Origin: Verrucomicrobia bacterium UBA1200
GTDB taxonomy: Bacteria > Verrucomicrobiota > Kiritimatiellia > RFP12 > UBA1067
NCBI GenBank assembly: GCA_002309765.1
Contig: DBXY01000038.1
Coordinates: 17,843-66,137 of the forward strand
Direction: 5' to 3'
DNA: 48,295 nt
Made by a program: the position numbers and the translations under genes. A model generated the notes under the pieces. The model saw only the letters and a program-made list of their open reading frames with translations. It made no database searches and had not been told where the DNA came from. Of the stretch, positions 41,358 to 48,295 are shown piece by piece (position 1 is the stretch's first letter; every line of letters begins with the position of its first letter).

Positions 41358-42485
41358 ATGGATTTGAAGCTTAACAAATTGATCAAGGAATATTCGTACG
41401 AAAGGTGGGCCGACGACATTTTGGCCGGCCGTGAAAATGATTTGTGCGAATGCGCTAATCGCGTTGTTTCCAATAGCTGTCTCAGTCTCTCCCGCAATGT
41501 GGCCGGAATCAATTTTCCGCCGCAGTGCAAGCCCAAAGAGCTGTTGACCGTTCGGAATATGCTCAAGGCTTATATTGGCAAGACTTTCCCGCATGCCAAA
41601 TTCTTCAATGCCGATCAACTTATGCCGCTTGAATTGGGCATGATGTTTAACCAAGGGTTTTACCGTGAAGAATTGGCGGAGAAAAATTCCGGCGCCGCGT
41701 ATGTGTTCGATTTTGGCGCGCCGTGGTTTTATCTGCTGGTGAACCAGGACGACCATTTGCGGTTGGTTTACGATGACAGCGTGGCGCGGTTGTGGCAGGG
41801 CTGGCGAGATTTGGACAAGCTGGATAATAAGATCTCCAAAGGTATCGACTTTGCGTGGAATCAAGACCTCGGGTATCTGTGCAGCAATCCCGATTTGACC
41901 GGCACCGGGTTGAGCGTCAGCGTTTCCATGCAGTTGGTCGGCATTCTGATGCTGGGCCGTTATGACGAACTGGTCAAGCCGTTGGAGTCGTCAATTTTCA
42001 AGTTGTCCCCGATTGAGCCGATGGACAGTCCGCTGGTTGAATCCGGCAAGACCATGAAGTTCACCTTCAATTTTGACCGCCGGACATCCGAGAAGCAACA
42101 GATCTATTTGGCGGAAACCGCGATCGGTATCATCAGCAAGTTCGAGTGCGAATGCCGTGAAGAGTTGGCCAAGAACCGTAAACTGTTATTGATGGACTGG
42201 CTGGCGCGGGCGGTTGCGCTGGCTAAAAATTCGGAGTTGGTGACCGCATCGGAGGCGCGTTATTTCCATTCCGCGTTCCGGTTCGCGGTGGTTGAAGGGA
42301 TTGCCAACCGCCGCAATGTCGATGATATTGACCGCCAGTTCGCGCATTTGTGGCCGCTTGATACGGTGACAGATTTGCCTAGCTTTGGTAAGGACCGTTA
42401 TTTTGTCGATCATAAAAGGGCGGAGTTTCTCCAAAAGGCCTTTAAATCATTCCGGCTCGTCAATATGCCGGACAAAAAGAGCTGA
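41358..42485 (+). CDS. mcsB: McsB-like protein (ATP:guanido phosphotransferase fold), active site degenerate
   Basis: 375 aa, close to McsB length. The fold is recognisable from LSLSRNVAGINFPP, LLVNQDDHLRLV and LGYLCSNPDLTGTGL, which align with the SSRVRLARN, NEEDHLRI and GYLTSCPTN(L/V)GTG segments of active McsB. Key residues differ. The phosphate-binding Arg pair of SSRVR becomes Cys41 and Ser43, the catalytic Glu of NEEDH becomes Gln130, and the catalytic Cys position is Asn177, with a Cys two residues earlier (C175). I infer a pseudokinase, possibly a ClpC adaptor that binds rather than phosphorylates arginines. Chlamydial McsB homologues are also divergent. 21 bp after mcsA, 23 bp before clpC. 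Confidence 0.85.
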   Translation: MDLKLNKLIKEYSYERWADDILAGRENDLCECANRVVSNSCLSLSRNVAGINFPPQCKPKELLTVRNMLKAYIGKTFPHAKFFNADQLMPLELGMMFNQGFYREELAEKNSGAAYVFDFGAPWFYLLVNQDDHLRLVYDDSVARLWQGWRDLDKLDNKISKGIDFAWNQDLGYLCSNPDLTGTGLSVSVSMQLVGILMLGRYDELVKPLESSIFKLSPIEPMDSPLVESGKTMKFTFNFDRRTSEKQQIYLAETAIGIISKFECECREELAKNRKLLLMDWLARAVALAKNSELVTASEARYFHSAFRFAVVEGIANRRNVDDIDRQFAHLWPLDTVTDLPSFGKDRYFVDHKRAEFLQKAFKSFRLVNMPDKKS

Positions 42486-42508
42486 CCGTTACCAGAAAGG
42501 TTCGATTT

Positions 42509-45208
42509 ATGTTAGAAAGTTTTAACGCGAAATTCACACCGCAGGCGCAGCGCGCTATTCGTTGCGCGATCAGCGAAGCCCAGCGGTTTAACCACGCCTA
42601 TGTCGGGACCGAGCATTTGCTGTTGGGTTTGGCAGCCCTGCCGGAATGCAATGCCGCAATCATTTTGGATTCGTTGGCCGTGTCGATTGACGACATCCGG
42701 CTGGAGATTGAGCAGCTGGCCGGGATCGGCGGCGAACTCAAGGTCAAAGGCGACCTCCCGTTCACGCCCCGCACCAAAAAGGTGTTGCAGCTGGCAATTA
42801 TCGAGGCCAACGAAAACAAACAGAGCCAGGCCGATACCGAACACATTCTGGTCGCGTTACTTCGTGAAGGGGAGGGGCTGGCCGCCGTCGCAATGCGCAA
42901 TATGCACATTTCTCTGCCGTTGGTTCAGGAACGCATCAAGCAGCTGGCGCAGGATCCGCCGTTGCCCGACGACAACGCCGACTTCCCGCCGGACGAGTTG
43001 CCGCCCGACCAGCCGCCGCCTTTTGGTCCTGATGACGAAGGCTTTCCCGGCGACCCGTTCCCGGTGACCGATGATCCGCCGGAGCCGCACCAGCGCGGCG
43101 GCGGTAAGACCCCGGCACTCAACGCCTACGGGCGCGATCTTACCGCGCTGGCCGCCAAGGGCGAGCTGGATCCGGTGATCGGGCGCAAAGCGGAGTTGGA
43201 GCGGTTGATTCAGATTCTGCTGCGCCGCTCGAAGAACAACGCCGCGCTGCTGGGCGAGGCCGGAGTGGGCAAAACCGCGGTGGTGGAGGGGCTGGCGCAG
43301 GCTATCGTCAAAGGCGAGGTGCCGGAACAGATGTTCAACAAACGGGTAATCGCTTTGGATATGGCGTTGATGGTCGCCGGCACAAAATACCGCGGCCAGT
43401 TCGAGGAGCGCATCAAGGCGGTAGTGTCCGAGATCCGCCAGCAGAAGAACATTGTGCTGTTCCTTGACGAGCTGCACACCATTGTGGGCGCAGGCGGGGC
43501 GGAAGGCGCGATGGACGCCGCCAACATTATAAAGCCCGCGCTGGCCCGCGGTGAGTTGCAGTGCATCGGCGCCACCACCCTCAACGAATACCGGAAGACG
43601 ATTGAGAAAGACGCGGCTTTGGAGCGCCGTTTCCAAACCGTCAAAGTCGAGGAGCCGTCAATTGACGATACCATCGAGATTCTAAAGGGCATTGCTCCAA
43701 AGTACGAGCAACACCATAACGTGAAATACGAGCCGGAAGCGCTGGTGGCGGCCACGCGCCTTACCGCCCGTTACCAGCCCGGTCGCCAACTGCCGGACAA
43801 GGCGATTGACGCGATTGACGAGGCCGGGGCCAGGGTACGGATGAAGGTGGCCAAACGTCCGCCGGAGATTTTGGAACGCGAGAAGCGCCAGCAGGATCTT
43901 TCCAAACGCAAGAACCAGGCGATAAACGATCAGCAGTTCGAGACCGCCGCCGCGTTGCGGGACGAGGAACGCCGCGGGGCAAAAGAGCTGGAACGTCTGA
44001 TCGAGAACTGGAAAAGCGAGTGCGTCGAGCATCCGATTACCGTTACCGCCGATGACATTTCCAGCACCGTGGCGAACATCACCGGAGTGCCGATCAAGCG
44101 GATCACCGAGAGCGAAATGGCGCGGCTGCTTAACCTTGAGCAGGAGCTTTCTTCCCGTGTGGTGGGGCAGCTGCCGGCCATCAGCGCCATCTCCCGCGCC
44201 TTGCGCCGCGCCCGCGCCGACCTCAAGGATCCTCGCCGTCCGATCGGCTCTTTCCTCTTCCTCGGTCCCACCGGCGTCGGAAAGACGCTGTTGGCCAAAG
44301 CCATCGCGGAGAAGCTGTTCGATGACGAGAAGGCGCTGATACAGCTTGATATGTCCGAGTATATGGAAAAATTCACCGTGTCGCGCATGGTGGGGTCGCC
44401 TCCCGGCTACGTTGGCCATGAAGAGGGCGGCCAGCTCACCGAGCGGGTGCGGCGCCGGCCGTACAGCGTGGTGTTGTTTGACGAAATCGAAAAAGCCCAT
44501 CCGGACGTTATGCACATGCTGCTCCAGATTCTCGAAGAAGGGCGGCTTACCGACAGCCTTGGCCGTCAGGTGGACTTCCGGAACACGGTGGTGATTCTTA
44601 CCTCCAACCTGGGGTTCGATTTCGACAAACAGCGGCGCGGTCTCGGGTTCAGCGGCGGCAACACCGACTCCGAGGATTACGAGCGGTTGCGCTCGCAGAT
44701 GATCGATTCCGCCAAGCAGGTGTTCAAGCCGGAGATGATGAACCGTTTCGACGACATTATCGTCTTCCGCAAACTAAACCGCGCCGACGTGGTGCAGATT
44801 ATGGACATTGAGCTGACCGGAATCCGGGGGCGGTTGCAGTCGAAGGGTATCAAACTGGAGCTTGACGAATCCGCCACCGCGTTTCTGGTCGACCAAGGTT
44901 ACGACCCGATGATGGGCGCCCGTCCGCTTCGCCGCACTATCGAGCGTCAAGTGGAAGACCCGCTGGCCGAAGAGTTGCTGCGCGGTGAAATCAAACCCGG
45001 AGTCATTGACGTTTCGGCCGATCAGGATCGCAAGAAATTGCTTTTCCGGCATCGCGACGGGGAAACCGACGCAAAGGCAACTCCGGAGGCTGCCGCCGAT
45101 TCGGCTGAGCCGCCGGAAGCCCCGAAGAAAAAAGTTTCGGCGAAGGGTAGGGCGGCCAAAGCGGCGACGCCCAAAAAACCGCGTACCTCCAGTAAAACCG
45201 AGGAATAA
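42509..45208 (+). CDS. clpC: ATP-dependent Clp protease ATP-binding subunit ClpC
   Basis: 899 aa. Two Clp-N repeats (about 1-145) are followed by an unusually Pro/Asp-rich linker (about 150-195). The first AAA+ domain has Walker A GEAGVGKT near 248 and Walker B VLFLDELHT. A UVR-type coiled middle domain (about 430-490) marks it as ClpC rather than ClpA/ClpB. The second AAA+ domain has Walker A GPTGVGKT near 586 and VGSPPGYVGH. The LGFSGG sequence supplies a ClpP-docking LGF tripeptide. The C-terminal roughly 45 residues are Lys/Ala/Pro-rich and unlike typical ClpC, perhaps a basic tail. It unfolds substrates for ClpP; McsA/McsB-like neighbours suggest adaptor-controlled proteolysis. Confidence 0.96.
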   Translation: MLESFNAKFTPQAQRAIRCAISEAQRFNHAYVGTEHLLLGLAALPECNAAIILDSLAVSIDDIRLEIEQLAGIGGELKVKGDLPFTPRTKKVLQLAIIEANENKQSQADTEHILVALLREGEGLAAVAMRNMHISLPLVQERIKQLAQDPPLPDDNADFPPDELPPDQPPPFGPDDEGFPGDPFPVTDDPPEPHQRGGGKTPALNAYGRDLTALAAKGELDPVIGRKAELERLIQILLRRSKNNAALLGEAGVGKTAVVEGLAQAIVKGEVPEQMFNKRVIALDMALMVAGTKYRGQFEERIKAVVSEIRQQKNIVLFLDELHTIVGAGGAEGAMDAANIIKPALARGELQCIGATTLNEYRKTIEKDAALERRFQTVKVEEPSIDDTIEILKGIAPKYEQHHNVKYEPEALVAATRLTARYQPGRQLPDKAIDAIDEAGARVRMKVAKRPPEILEREKRQQDLSKRKNQAINDQQFETAAALRDEERRGAKELERLIENWKSECVEHPITVTADDISSTVANITGVPIKRITESEMARLLNLEQELSSRVVGQLPAISAISRALRRARADLKDPRRPIGSFLFLGPTGVGKTLLAKAIAEKLFDDEKALIQLDMSEYMEKFTVSRMVGSPPGYVGHEEGGQLTERVRRRPYSVVLFDEIEKAHPDVMHMLLQILEEGRLTDSLGRQVDFRNTVVILTSNLGFDFDKQRRGLGFSGGNTDSEDYERLRSQMIDSAKQVFKPEMMNRFDDIIVFRKLNRADVVQIMDIELTGIRGRLQSKGIKLELDESATAFLVDQGYDPMMGARPLRRTIERQVEDPLAEELLRGEIKPGVIDVSADQDRKKLLFRHRDGETDAKATPEAAADSAEPPEAPKKKVSAKGRAAKAATPKKPRTSSKTEE

Positions 45209-45226
45209 AGCCCAAGGAGATCTGCC

Positions 45227-45904
45227 GTGAGTATCCAGATTCTACCCTCTCTGCTAGCCGCCGATTTTGGACGGCTTTCCGAAGAAATTGCCCGGGTCGC
45301 CGGATCCGGCGCCGACGCGCTGCATTTGGACATCATGGACGCGCACTTTGTGCCCAACCTCAGCTTCGGGCCGGACGTTGTGGCGCTGTCGCGCCGGGTC
45401 GCGCCGGGGCTGTTCCGCCATGTGCACCTGATGATGTCACGCCCCGATCTTTACATCGGTCGGTTCGTCGAGTACGGGGCGCAGACCGTCCAGATCCATG
45501 TCGAAGCCGATTGCGACATTTGGGCCGCGTTGCGGGAAATCCGCGCCCTTGGGGTGCGCTCCGGGCTGGTTTTGCGTCCGCAAACCCCTGTGGAAGCCAT
45601 TAAACCGTATCTCGGGCTGTGCGACGAAGTGCTGTTCATGACCGTCAACCCCGGTTACGGCGGACAATCGTTCATGCCGGAAGTGATGCCCAAAATCGCC
45701 GCTTTGCGGCGTTGCGCCGGTAGTGCGCTGGACATTATGGTTGACGGAGGGGTGAATTTCGAAACGGCGGTGGTGGCGGCCGAGGCCGGAGCCAACCAAT
45801 TTGTGGCGGGATCGTTCCTTTTCCGGCAGCAGGATATGGGCGAAGCAATAAATAAGCTTCGCGGAGTATTATCCGCTTGGAATTTTAACGGTAATATTGT
45901 ATAA
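45227..45904 (+). CDS. rpe: Ribulose-phosphate 3-epimerase
   Basis: 225 aa, full length, GTG start with AAGGAG seven bases upstream. It is a TIM barrel with the family's landmarks: ILPSLLAADFGRL at the N-terminus, HLDIMDAHFVPNLSFGPDVV (metal-binding His/Asp), VHLMMSRPD, MTVNPGYGGQSF (phosphate and active-site loop) and MVDGGVNFE with the second catalytic Asp. It interconverts ribulose-5-phosphate and xylulose-5-phosphate in the pentose phosphate pathway. It ends the clpC operon; a promoter for the following gsp genes lies over its last codons. Confidence 0.95.
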   Translation: MSIQILPSLLAADFGRLSEEIARVAGSGADALHLDIMDAHFVPNLSFGPDVVALSRRVAPGLFRHVHLMMSRPDLYIGRFVEYGAQTVQIHVEADCDIWAALREIRALGVRSGLVLRPQTPVEAIKPYLGLCDEVLFMTVNPGYGGQSFMPEVMPKIAALRRCAGSALDIMVDGGVNFETAVVAAEAGANQFVAGSFLFRQQDMGEAINKLRGVLSAWNFNGNIV

Positions 45905-45905
45905 T
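45877..45905 (+). promoter_or_regulatory. Promoter for the gspL-gspM unit
   Basis: TTGGAA (45877-45882), 17-bp spacer, consensus TATAAT (45900-45905), 40 bp before the ATG at 45945 and overlapping the rpe stop. Confidence 0.65.
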
Positions 45906-45944
45906 ACCGCACGTTTTATTTTTTAGGCATTTCATCGGTCTATT

Positions 45945-47363
45945 ATGGCAAAAAACGAGATTATAGCATTAGCAGCGGAAGGTGACGCGCTTCGGGGCGT
46001 GCGGTTTGTGCCGCGCGGACGCGACAGTTGGGCTCGTGTCGGCGGCGGCGAGTGGCCGCTCAAGGAGCAGAACCAGCCGCCGGATTCGGCGCCAGACGCG
46101 GAGTTTACCGATGTCGGCGCCGATGCCGGCACGGTAGTCGCCACCGACACCCCGATGTTTCGCGGGCTGACCGCCGCGAAATCAGAATTGGGCGCCGATA
46201 AAGTGGTGATCGCGCTACCGCTTTCCCGGCTGATGACCCGTATTATCAAGGTGCCGGTGGAGATGCGCGACGACATCCAGTCCGCCGTGGCCCTGCAGAT
46301 GGATAAATTTTCGCCGTTCCAGGGCGAGGAGCAATCTGTCGGTTGCGAGATTTTAAGCGAGACCGAGACCGACTTGTGGGTGTTCGCGGCGGCGATGCCC
46401 GAACCGGTGTACGAAAAGATCCGCGAAGAGCTGGAGTCCGTCAAACTCAAGGTGATTCGCACCGACGTCGCGGTGCTGGGGTGGTTCCGTTCCCTTTGCG
46501 GCCCCTGCAAGCTGGTCCAAAGCGGCCGCCGTCTGGTGATGATGAACATTGGCGACGGTTGGGATTTGCTGGTGTTGGACAACGGTTGCCCGGTGCTGGC
46601 GCGCAATCTTGGCACCGCCGCCGACCCGGTTGAAATTTCCCGGGAGCTGACCATTTCGCTGATGAACATCGAGTTGGACGCCGGCAGTTCCGACGCCAGC
46701 GACATTTTGGTGATTTCCTCCGAAAAACCCGAAGAAGCCTTCTTGGAGACGTTGCGCAATGATTTCGGGATTCCCGCCACATGGATGAAGCTGCCCAACC
46801 CGTACGGCGGCGTCGAGGGCGTGGCGTTGCGAACCGGCGAGGGCGCGACGATGGATCTCACCCCGCAGTCGTGGCGCGACGATTTGCGCGAGCGGACCAT
46901 CCGCAAGCGGGTGCTGACCTTCGCGGGGATAGCTATGGCGATTTGGGCGGTTGCAATGGGCGTTTTGTTCGCCGGTCCGGCGGTTTACACCCAGATGACC
47001 AACAACCTGAGGAAGAAATCCCGGTCTATATCCCGTTCTTACAAGCAGGTGGCAGACACCCGCGAGCGGGTTAATCTGATTCTGAAATATACCGACCGTT
47101 CATATTCCACGCTGGAGATGTTGCGAATGATTTCGGAGCAGTTGCCCGAAGGGATCACCCTCACCAGCATTAACTACAAGCGGAACGAAGGGTTGAAGAT
47201 TTCCGGCGAGGCCGACCAGTCGACGCAGGTTTACGAATTGAAGGACAAGTTCGCCGCCAACAAATTGTTCTCGAACGTGTCCTTGACCGGTCCGTCGGTG
47301 GTTAAGGGCAAAAACAAGTTTGATATCAACGCACAGTTCCCGGGAGGCAAGGAAAAGAAATGA
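45945..47363 (+). CDS. gspL: GspL-like (PilM-PilN fusion) secretion assembly protein
   Basis: 472 aa. The N-terminal half is an actin-like ASKHA domain of the PilM/GspL type (KVVIALPLSRLMTRIIKVPV, DDIQSAVALQMDKFSPF, VIRTDVAVLGWF). One transmembrane helix lies at about 324-344 (VLTFAGIAMAIWAVAMGVLF), followed by a periplasmic PilN-like ferredoxin-fold domain (LRMISEQLPEGITLTSINYK). The fused PilM-PilN arrangement is what GspL has. It should link the cytoplasmic ATPase GspE to the inner-membrane platform. The next gene overlaps by four bases (ATGA). A type IV pilus PilMN role is an alternative, but gspF/gspG elsewhere in the window favour T2SS. Confidence 0.85.
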   Translation: MAKNEIIALAAEGDALRGVRFVPRGRDSWARVGGGEWPLKEQNQPPDSAPDAEFTDVGADAGTVVATDTPMFRGLTAAKSELGADKVVIALPLSRLMTRIIKVPVEMRDDIQSAVALQMDKFSPFQGEEQSVGCEILSETETDLWVFAAAMPEPVYEKIREELESVKLKVIRTDVAVLGWFRSLCGPCKLVQSGRRLVMMNIGDGWDLLVLDNGCPVLARNLGTAADPVEISRELTISLMNIELDAGSSDASDILVISSEKPEEAFLETLRNDFGIPATWMKLPNPYGGVEGVALRTGEGATMDLTPQSWRDDLRERTIRKRVLTFAGIAMAIWAVAMGVLFAGPAVYTQMTNNLRKKSRSISRSYKQVADTRERVNLILKYTDRSYSTLEMLRMISEQLPEGITLTSINYKRNEGLKISGEADQSTQVYELKDKFAANKLFSNVSLTGPSVVKGKNKFDINAQFPGGKEKK

Positions 47364-48124
47364 GCGCAGTGTCTTTCCGCGAAAAAAACCTCCTGATCAT
47401 CGTGGCGGTACTGGCGCTTTACGCGCTGGCTGCGTTGAGTTACAAGAAACAGATGGAGAATTGGCGCACCGCCCGGCAAATTTACGAAAACGCCCAAAAA
47501 AAGCTCCAAGAGGAGAAAGACCTGATTGCGGTCCGGAACGATTGGAATAAGCGTTACGAGCAGATGCAGAGTTTGATGCCGGTGTTCCCGGAAGAAAAAG
47601 ACGTGGATACCCATTGGCTGAACACCATGGAAGCTCTGGCCGAAAAAAACAACCTTACCATTTCCCGACGGCAGGCGGGGGAGGAGGTTTCGACCGCCGG
47701 GGATGTTTTCGAACTGCCGATTGAGTGCAAGGATTGGGAAGGTACGCTGGAGTCGTTGGTGAAGTTTCTCTACGACCTGCATCTGGAGGGGGCGATGCTC
47801 GATGTTCGGAATATGTTCATCCGTCCATCGTCCAAAGCGGGTTATCTTAAGGGAACCTTCTCACTATACTGCGCCTATATGCGCGGCGAGGAGCAGCGCG
47901 ACGCGGTAGGTGGCGGATCGGACAAAGGCGGCGGTGCCGACGAAAAAACGGCCGCTGCGGATAAAAGTGACAACGAGGAAGACGGGGCTGGCGAAACCGA
48001 CGGACAAAGCGGGCAATCGGAACCGGATGACGAATCAGACGGAACCGTAAAAGACGAAACCGGCGGCGTGGCTCCGGCCCCGAATGCGGGGACTCCCCCC
48101 AACGGATTGGAAGAGGACAAATAA
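47360..48124 (+). CDS. gspM: GspM/PilO-like inner-membrane secretion protein with acidic tail
   Basis: 254 aa. A short cytoplasmic N-terminus is followed by one transmembrane helix (about 10-27, NLLIIVAVLALYALAAL), a coiled coil (30-60), and a PilO/GspM-like alpha/beta periplasmic domain (to about 175; FELPIECKDWEGTLESLVKF). The last 75 residues are low-complexity, rich in Asp, Glu, Gly and Ser, and unusual for the family. GspM partners GspL; the ATGA overlap with gspL fits equal expression. The next gene starts directly after the TAA. Confidence 0.8.
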   Translation: MSAVSFREKNLLIIVAVLALYALAALSYKKQMENWRTARQIYENAQKKLQEEKDLIAVRNDWNKRYEQMQSLMPVFPEEKDVDTHWLNTMEALAEKNNLTISRRQAGEEVSTAGDVFELPIECKDWEGTLESLVKFLYDLHLEGAMLDVRNMFIRPSSKAGYLKGTFSLYCAYMRGEEQRDAVGGGSDKGGGADEKTAAADKSDNEEDGAGETDGQSGQSEPDDESDGTVKDETGGVAPAPNAGTPPNGLEEDK

Positions 48125-48295
48125 ATGAATACTTATTTTATCAACTGGATGAGACTTGCGGGCGTAACCGCCGCCATCGTGCTGATCTCGGTCATCGCCA
48201 ACGCGCAAAACCCGCGTCCAACGGTGCCGACCACTGTGCCTAGGTCGTTTACCCCTTCCAGCACCGTGCGCAATAACACGCCCGCGGCTGGGGGG
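48125..48295 (+). CDS. Exported protein, 5' end only; probably the secretin gspD by position
   Basis: 57 residues are visible: a signal-like segment (MRLAGVTAAIVLISVIANAQ) and then a Pro/Thr/Ser-rich linker. Its place directly after gspL-gspM suggests the secretin GspD or a GspC-like protein. Nothing in the visible part proves this. Confidence 0.55.
   Translation, partial: MNTYFINWMRLAGVTAAIVLISVIANAQNPRPTVPTTVPRSFTPSSTVRNNTPAAGG

Overview
The window looks like chromosomal DNA of a Gram-negative PVC-group bacterium, most plausibly a Kiritimatiellota/Lentisphaerota-type polysaccharide degrader. This is inferred from several things together: type II secretion genes, long secreted glycoside hydrolases (GH78 and two GH2), a Tat-exported Gfo/Idh/MocA oxidoreductase, a passenger-type beta-strand-repeat protein without a barrel, a McsA/McsB-like/ClpC set with a degenerate kinase (as in chlamydial relatives), and an archaeal/eukaryal-type GlyRS. 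No rRNA is present, so the placement is only a judgement. Background GC is high, with one clearly AT-richer block at about 11.39-15.8 kb.

Layout. 1-5.4 kb, minus strand: alpha-L-rhamnosidase, then gspF, gspG and a cut-off gspH-like pseudopilin gene. 5.6-10.6 kb, plus strand: TPR protein, rlmB, small lipoprotein, membrane-anchored TPR protein, terminator, DUF1846 protein. tRNA-Arg(CCG) lies on the minus strand at 10.6-10.7 kb. 10.8-16.1 kb: an accessory island bounded by copies of one repeat family (telomere-like CCCTAA words and ACTCGTA words). It holds gene pairs with overlapping stop/start codons, each an enzyme-like C-terminal domain (lysozyme-like, alpha/beta-hydrolase) followed by a secreted partner protein. 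The cassettes are separated by a 93-bp direct repeat, and a truncated paralogue and a chimeric gene are present. This resembles an orphan-cassette array of a polymorphic-toxin-type system and is the most interesting part of the window.

16.2-24.7 kb: housekeeping block glyS-pheS-pheT, a well-supported 6S RNA, an M16 peptidase and mutL. 24.7-27.1 kb: a GH2 enzyme whose signal peptide is one base out of frame at an A7 tract, which sits at the predicted start of a leaderless transcript. 27.2-31.1 kb: a 1290-aa secreted beta-strand-repeat/LamG protein. 31.12-31.39 kb: an unrecognised, strongly self-complementary RNA-like element ending in an intrinsic terminator. 31.4-35.4 kb: secreted hypothetical protein, Tat oxidoreductase, a sialidase C-terminal remnant, Nudix hydrolase and prmA. 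35.6-45.9 kb: LacZ-like GH2 with two N-terminal NPCBM-like modules, a GHKL ATPase, mcsA, mcsB-like, clpC and rpe. 45.9-48.3 kb: gspL/pilMN-like, gspM/pilO-like and the start of a further exported protein, probably the secretin.

Together the genes describe a cell that secretes large carbohydrate-active enzymes and surface proteins, probably through the T2SS encoded at both ends of the window, and that has a small rearranging accessory locus next to a tRNA gene. Promoters matching a sigma-70-like pattern (TTGACT/TTGNNN, 17-18 bp, TAAAAT/TATAAT) precede many units.
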